A stretch of 64,000 nucleotides of DNA from Lachnospiraceae bacterium UBA7076 (GTDB lineage: Bacteria > Bacillota > Clostridia > Lachnospirales > Lachnospiraceae). The stretch covers positions 84,200 through 148,199 of the forward strand of contig DKZK01000010.1 of the NCBI GenBank assembly GCA_002493625.1, in the 5' to 3' direction. A program made the translations under genes and the position numbers. This document shows positions 59,443 through 64,000 of this stretch, one piece after another; the first letter of the stretch is position 1, and each line of letters opens with the position of its first letter. The notes under the pieces were generated by a model, which ran no database searches, had not been told where the DNA came from, and worked only from the letters and a program-made list of their open reading frames with translations.

Positions 59443-61470
59443 CTAAAGTACCGTACTGTTGTCCGTAAAGTGCCCTGTCTCCTCTCCATCGAGAAGCGTT
59501 ATTCCGTATTTACTCCATACCTCCTGCGCAAGCTTAAGCATATCCGCATGGTTGTATATATCTGCAAGTGTGAAAAGCACATCACCGCTCTGCCTTATGC
59601 CAAAGAAGTCTCCCGGTCCCCTGAGCTTTAAATCCTCATTTGCAATAAAGAAGCCGTCGTTTGAGTTTTCCAGAACCTTAAGCCTTTCCTGTGATTCCTT
59701 TGACTCCTTTCCGTCAATAAAAATACAATATGACTGCTTCTTTCCCCTTCCCACACGGCCTCTTAACTGATGAAGCTGCGCAAGTCCGAAGCGCTCTGCA
59801 TTTTCAACCATCATAACGGTTGCGTTGGGATTGTTGATGCCAACCTCAATAACGGTCGTAGATACAAGAACATCTATATCCCCTTTGAGAAAGCTTTCCA
59901 TAATAGCATTTTTTTCATCAGCCTTCATCTGCCCGTGGAGCATTTCAACCCTGACGCTTCCTCCAAGCGCCTGTTTTAGTGTATCAGTATAATCCGTTAC
60001 ATTTGTAACGTCAAGTGCATCGCTTTCTGAAACCATGGGACATATAACATAAGCCTGTCCTCCTTCTGCAACCTGAGAGGCAATGAATTTGTGTGCCGTC
60101 TGTCTGTAGCCCGTACCCACAACACAGTTTTTAATTGGTTTTCTTCCCTTTGGAAGCTGGGAAATAACCGATATGTCCAAATCCGCATACATGATAATTG
60201 CAAGGGTTCTCGGAATGGGCGTTGCGCTCATAACAAGCACATGTGGAAATGTTCCCTTGTTTGCCAGTTTTCTCCTTTGCTCTACGCCAAATCTGTGCTG
60301 CTCGTCCGTAACCACAAGCCCTAAATTGCTATATTCAACCTTATCTTCAATAAGCGCATGTGTTCCGATGACAATGTCCGTCAGACCATGTCTTATATTT
60401 TCATATATTCGTCTTTTCTCCTTTAAGGAGGTGGAGCCCACAAGACATTCAACCTTAATTCCATATGGCAGAAAGGTATTTGAAAGCTCCTCGAAGTGCT
60501 GCTTTGCAAGCACCTCTGTAGGCACCATCAGGGTTCCCTGCCAGCCTGCCCTTACACATGCAAAAAGCGCCGCCTCCGCAACAACCGTCTTGCCGGAACC
60601 CACATCCCCCTGAACGAGACGGTTCATTACATTTTCACTTCCCATATCCTTCAGAATGTCGTCAATCGCCTCTGCCTGCCCTTTTGTAAGCTTGTACGGC
60701 AGAGCCTCCACAAACTCTGCAACCGCCTTGCCCTGCACTATTTTGTGAATGTTCTCCTGCTTAATATTTTCAACACGAAGTCTGCCCATATCCGCCAGAA
60801 ACTTATAAAATTCATCAAAGGCAAGCCTTTTTATGGCATTTCTTAATGCCTCCTCATTTTCAGGATAATGCACCGTCTCATAGGCTGCGGAAAGCGTTTC
60901 CAAACCGTATTTGCTCCGTATTTCATCAGGCATGTAGTCGTGTATCTGTCCCATGAGACTTCTTACCGAGCCTATCGCCTTCATGACAGTCTTATTTGAC
61001 AAACCCTGCGTCAGGGGATAAACGGGCTGCATAACCCTTCTCATACCCTGATAAACTTCAGGTCTGTAATATTCCGGCATGTCCATGACGCGCATATTAT
61101 TTTTTATTTTTATTGTACCGACAAAAACATATGTATCTCCCTTGTGCAGTACATTTTTTAAAAAGGGGGAATTAAACCATGTGATTTTTAAGGTGCCCGT
61201 AGAATCCTTTACGGTTATATTGGTAAGCTTCAGACTTCTCACTGTCCTGGTGTCAACATAGGAGGATATTACAGCCATTACGGCTGTTCTCTCACCCGGT
61301 CTGGTATCTGCTATGTCAACGGCTTCATCATAGGTCAGATAATTTCTCGGAAACGTATGTATAAGGTCGTTTACCGTAGCAACCTTTATGCGCTTAAAGG
61401 CTGCTGCGGTTTTGTCCCCTATTCCTTTTATGGTTGTAATATCATCATTCAGATTCATGTTGTTTACCAC
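59443..61470 (-). CDS. recG: ATP-dependent DNA helicase RecG
   Basis: A 675-residue branch-migration helicase for stalled forks. The wedge/OB domain (1-240) contains GIGDKTAAAFKRI and VMDMPEYYRPEVYQGMRRV-like text; the motor has LVQGDVGSGKTVVA (Walker A), TDEQHRFGVEQR (DExH) and ERFGLAQLHQLRGRVGRG (motif VI). The frame opens with GTG; ATG four codons later is a possible start. No strong ribosome site is visible. It is 10 bp after the fakA-like gene. Confidence 0.96.
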   Translation of the reverse strand: MVNNMNLNDDITTIKGIGDKTAAAFKRIKVATVNDLIHTFPRNYLTYDEAVDIADTRPGERTAVMAVISSYVDTRTVRSLKLTNITVKDSTGTLKITWFNSPFLKNVLHKGDTYVFVGTIKIKNNMRVMDMPEYYRPEVYQGMRRVMQPVYPLTQGLSNKTVMKAIGSVRSLMGQIHDYMPDEIRSKYGLETLSAAYETVHYPENEEALRNAIKRLAFDEFYKFLADMGRLRVENIKQENIHKIVQGKAVAEFVEALPYKLTKGQAEAIDDILKDMGSENVMNRLVQGDVGSGKTVVAEAALFACVRAGWQGTLMVPTEVLAKQHFEELSNTFLPYGIKVECLVGSTSLKEKRRIYENIRHGLTDIVIGTHALIEDKVEYSNLGLVVTDEQHRFGVEQRRKLANKGTFPHVLVMSATPIPRTLAIIMYADLDISVISQLPKGRKPIKNCVVGTGYRQTAHKFIASQVAEGGQAYVICPMVSESDALDVTNVTDYTDTLKQALGGSVRVEMLHGQMKADEKNAIMESFLKGDIDVLVSTTVIEVGINNPNATVMMVENAERFGLAQLHQLRGRVGRGKKQSYCIFIDGKESKESQERLKVLENSNDGFFIANEDLKLRGPGDFFGIRQSGDVLFTLADIYNHADMLKLAQEVWSKYGITLLDGEETGHFTDNSTVL

Positions 61471-61480
61471 ATATGATATT

Positions 61481-63157
61481 TTATTCTACTGATATTATAT
61501 AATAATATACCGGCTGGCCGCCTGCATGAAATTCCATCTCATAATCAGAAAATTCTTCCTCCAGCGTTTTCTGCATTTTTTCCGCATCCTCCGCCGTCAC
61601 ATCACTTCCGTAGTATACGCTTAAAAGCTCGGAGTCTTCGTCAGACATTTCTCTTATAAGCTCCTTTACGACCTCCGTAATGTCCGTTCCAACGGATTTG
61701 ATGCCGCCGTCATCAATTCCCATATAGTCGCCGGTTTTTATTTCTTTTCCGTCAATTGACGTATCTCTCACCGCGTAGGTTACCTGTCCTGATTTGATTT
61801 CCGACATTGCCTCCTTCATGGCAGCCTCGTTATCCGACACATCAGCCTCACCCTCAAAGCCAATCATTGCGCTGATACCCTGCGGTATGGTCTTGGACGG
61901 AATAACAACAACCTTCTTTTCCTTTTCAATATCAGCCGCCTGATTTGCAGCCAGAATTATATTTTTGTTATTCGGCATTACAAATACCGTGTCAGCATTT
62001 ACTTTTGATACCGCATCAAGCACATCCTCCGTGCTCGGATTCATGGTCTGACCGCCTTCTATTACATGGTCCACACCCAAATCACGGAATATCTGATTCA
62101 ATCCCTCGCCCACAGAAACGGCAACAAAGCCAAAAGGCTTCTTCGGCTCATTTTTTTGCTCCTCACCTTGCTCTCTCTGCTTTGCAATTTCCCTGTCCTG
62201 CTCCATGATGACCTTCTCACGGTGCTCCTCACGCATGTTGTCAATCTTCATGCTTGTAAGCTGTCCGTATTCAAGACCCTTTTCAAATGCAAGACCCGGA
62301 TGATTGGTATGCACATGCACCTTTACAATCTCATCATCCGAAACCACAACAAGCGAATCGCCTATGGAGGTAAGGTATGACTTGAACGCCTTTTCCGTAT
62401 CCATATTAAATTCTTTTTCAAGAAGTATTATAAACTCGGTGCAGTAACCAAATTTAATGTGGGAGGTATCTATATTCTCGGAGCTTACGCCTGAAGCAGT
62501 TTTCTTCACAGGTGCAACAACTACCTCCGGAGCAGTTTCCTTACCTGTGATTGCATTGTACGCGCCCTTTAAAAACTCCATAAGCCCCTGTCCGCCGGAG
62601 TCTACAACTCCCGCCTCCTTGAGCACCGGAAGCAAATCAGGGGTGGTTGCAAGCACCTCGTCACCGCATTCTATGACTTCCTCACAGAACTTTTCCATGC
62701 TGACCTTCTGCTCTGCAAGCTCACATGCCCTTCTTGCGACGCCCTTGGCAACAGTAAGTATAGTTCCCTCCTTAGGCTTCATAACCGCCTTATACGCAGT
62801 TTCAACACCACGCACAAAGCCGTCTGCAAGAACCGTTATGGTAATTTTCTTCTTATCCTTTATCTCCTTGCAAAAGCCTCTTAAAAGCTGTGATAAGATA
62901 ACGCCTGAATTTCCTCTTGCACCACGGAGCGAACCGCTGGACATCACCTTTGAAAGTTCTTCTATGGTAGGATTTTCAAGAGCAGCAACCTCCTTTGCCG
63001 CCGCCATGATTGTAAGCGACATATTTGAGCCTGTATCGCCGTCAGGAACGGGAAATACATTAAGCTCATTAATATAGTCCTTGTTTTTTTCCAAATTATA
63101 TGCGCCAGCCAAAAATGCTTTTTTGAGAAGCTGCGCATCCATAACCTCAATTGCCAC
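61481..63157 (-). CDS. DAK2-domain fatty acid kinase FakA-like (YloV)
   Basis: A 558-residue protein. The N-terminal Dak2 domain has NVFPVPDGDTGSNMSLT (metal/ATP site), GARGNSGVILSQLLRG and VVDSGGQGLMEF. The C-terminal domain is EDD-fold-like (FVAVSVGEGLNQIFRDLGVDHVIEGGQTMNPS). FakA phosphorylates fatty acids bound to FakB for lipid synthesis; in this order next to Asp23/YloU it is commonly called YloV. AGGAGG lies before the ATG. No fakB is in view. Confidence 0.92.
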   Translation of the reverse strand: MAIEVMDAQLLKKAFLAGAYNLEKNKDYINELNVFPVPDGDTGSNMSLTIMAAAKEVAALENPTIEELSKVMSSGSLRGARGNSGVILSQLLRGFCKEIKDKKKITITVLADGFVRGVETAYKAVMKPKEGTILTVAKGVARRACELAEQKVSMEKFCEEVIECGDEVLATTPDLLPVLKEAGVVDSGGQGLMEFLKGAYNAITGKETAPEVVVAPVKKTASGVSSENIDTSHIKFGYCTEFIILLEKEFNMDTEKAFKSYLTSIGDSLVVVSDDEIVKVHVHTNHPGLAFEKGLEYGQLTSMKIDNMREEHREKVIMEQDREIAKQREQGEEQKNEPKKPFGFVAVSVGEGLNQIFRDLGVDHVIEGGQTMNPSTEDVLDAVSKVNADTVFVMPNNKNIILAANQAADIEKEKKVVVIPSKTIPQGISAMIGFEGEADVSDNEAAMKEAMSEIKSGQVTYAVRDTSIDGKEIKTGDYMGIDDGGIKSVGTDITEVVKELIREMSDEDSELLSVYYGSDVTAEDAEKMQKTLEEEFSDYEMEFHAGGQPVYYYIISVE

Positions 63158-63172
63158 CTTTTAATCCTCCTG

Positions 63173-63532
63173 TTAATCTATAACCCTTACACCTTCAACG
63201 AAGATGTTGATATTTTTTACCTTAAGGCTTGTCATTTCCTCAACAGAATATCTCACCGTACTAATAAGATTATCACATACTGTAGAAATGCTTACGCCAT
63301 ATGCCACTATAATATGGAAATTAATTGATAAATTACTTTCCTCGTCAACAATTACATTTACACCCTTGCTTACACTGTCACCCTTTAAAAGCTTTGCAAT
63401 TCCATCCCTGACGCTTATGGTCGCCATGCCTACGATTCCAAAGCAGCCGAGCGCCGCATGCCCTGCATATTGGGCAATCACTTCATTTTCTATAATAATA
63501 TTTCCATACTCGTTTGAAATACAGCTTTTCAT
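63173..63532 (-). CDS. yloU: Asp23/Gls24 family envelope stress protein YloU
   Basis: A 119-residue Asp23-fold protein (GNIIIENEVIAQYAGHAALG, YGVSISTVCDNLISTV, VNIFVEGVRV-like end). Its partner is the adjacent fakA-like gene, 15 bp downstream. The ATG at 63532 has AAGGAGGCG upstream. It heads the operon that runs to coaD, with its own promoter. Confidence 0.93.
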   Translation of the reverse strand: MKSCISNEYGNIIIENEVIAQYAGHAALGCFGIVGMATISVRDGIAKLLKGDSVSKGVNVIVDEESNLSINFHIIVAYGVSISTVCDNLISTVRYSVEEMTSLKVKNINIFVEGVRVID

Positions 63533-63603
63533 AGATAACGCCTCCTTATTATATAGTTTTTTTTGGCACAAATATAACCAAATTTGTCACAATATTATTA
63601 CTA

Positions 63604-63632
63604 ATTATACCCATTTAGGTTATGATTATCAA
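63604..63632 (-). promoter_or_regulatory. Promoter of the yloU-fakA-recG run
   Basis: Minus-strand TTGATA (63627-63632), 17-bp spacer, perfect TATAAT (63604-63609). Confidence 0.8.
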
Positions 63633-63681
63633 GCCTTACTTACATATCCCAAATAAAAGTTTATTTTTTTTCAAATTTTTC

Positions 63682-63710
63682 TTGCATATTGTATCTTTTT
63701 TTGTTAGAAT
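63682..63710 (+). promoter_or_regulatory. Promoter of rpmB
   Basis: TTGCAT (63682-63687), 17-bp spacer, TAGAAT (63705-63710). Confidence 0.75.
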
Positions 63711-63778
63711 ATGCGTGTTGCAAATTTGCGAGGGTTATTTAAGGTCGCAGTTTAATAGGTGTCAAGGAGGTGCTAACA

Positions 63779-63964
63779 GTGGCAAAGTGCAGTATTTGTG
63801 AAAAAAGCGTTCATTTTGGAAACAATGTGAGCCATTCTCATAGAAGATCAAACAGAATTTGGAAGTCTAACATCAAGTCGGTTAAGGCTATCGTCAACGG
63901 CTCTCCAAAGAAGATTTATGTTTGTACAAATTGCTTGAAGTCAGGAAAAGTTGTAAGAGCTTAA
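63779..63964 (+). CDS. rpmB: 50S ribosomal protein L28 (zinc-binding form)
   Basis: A 61-residue ribosomal protein with AKCSICEKSVHFGNNVSHSHRR and a second CTNC pair, so it is the zinc-binding form. The GTG at 63779 was chosen since AGGAGG lies 8 bp upstream and the protein then starts (M)AKCS as in the family; the GTG three codons earlier overlaps that site. Divergent from yloU, the conserved arrangement. Confidence 0.97.
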   Translation: MAKCSICEKSVHFGNNVSHSHRRSNRIWKSNIKSVKAIVNGSPKKIYVCTNCLKSGKVVRA

Positions 63965-63974
63965 ACTGATTTAT

Positions 63975-64000
63975 CTAAGGAGCTGTCGCACTAAGAATTT
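63975..64000. repeat. Left arm of a palindrome-family element cut by the window end
   Basis: AAGGAGCTGTCGCACTAAGAA starts about 11 bp after the rpmB stop and matches the consensus arm. The rest lies beyond the window. Confidence 0.75.

Overview
The window looks like a chromosomal segment of a low-GC anaerobic Firmicute, most likely a Lachnospiraceae-type Clostridium. The basis is gene content and order (ylxM-ffh-rpsP-khpA-rimM-trmD, yloU-yloV-recG-rsmD-coaD-ylbJ, nudF-spoIIM-xerD, recA-recX-rny), strong AGGAGG ribosome binding sites, TTGACA/TATAAT promoters with 17-bp spacers, Spo0A-type regulators, CheV, and a cellulose/glycan phosphorylase theme. No rRNA, CRISPR array, prophage or intact insertion sequence was seen. 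Most genes lie on the minus strand.

Layout. 0.1-9.9 kb: GH94 phosphorylase, pnp, a tandem-repeat coiled-coil protein, a fused shikimate dehydrogenase-shikimate kinase, rpsO, a PlsC-type acyltransferase and a patatin. 10.1-24 kb: aroC (+), a very large hybrid two-component protein whose phospho-accepting histidine is replaced by asparagine, an M18 peptidase and argD, then a response regulator/sensor kinase/lipoprotein/CheV cluster. 23.9-28.9 kb: the signal-recognition/ribosome-maturation operon and a SpoIID-like peptidoglycan-binding protein. 29-34.7 kb: a complete fructose PTS operon, fruR-fruK-fruA-ptsH-ptsI. 34.8-38.7 kb: zinc-ribbon and PH-like proteins, tRNA-Glu(CTC), a small HTH/membrane-peptide pair, mtaB, and an HPr-like (Crh-like) protein. 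38.7-42.6 kb: hisH-hisF and accessory proteins. 42.6-47.2 kb: two tandem Spo0A-type regulators next to xerD, a SpoIIM-like gene and nudF. 47.3-53 kb: rny, recX, recA with two LexA-type boxes, and a BlaI/BlaR1 pair. 53.2-64 kb: tmcAL, ylbJ, a coiled-coil protein, coaD, rsmD, a membrane-tethered CBM2-like/GH5 cellulase, recG, fakA-like yloV, yloU and rpmB.

How the genes fit together. Sugar intake is represented by the GH94 phosphorylase, the tethered cellulase and the fructose PTS. The fru-operon HPr keeps the phosphotransfer histidine but lacks the regulatory serine, while the HPr-like protein 8 kb away keeps the serine motif but lacks the histidine, so transport and carbon signalling may be split between two proteins. 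The Spo0A pair sits with exact 0A boxes (TGTCGAA) upstream of three promoter regions between 42.2 and 46.1 kb, suggesting a local Spo0A-controlled circuit; one paralog has a degenerate receiver.

A dispersed family of nested palindromes with ends like GGGGCTGTCGCA(C/A)TAAG occurs about a dozen times, always directly downstream of a stop codon. Two members even supply the last codons of ptsI and of an acetyltransferase gene. These elements explain most intergenic space not taken by promoters.
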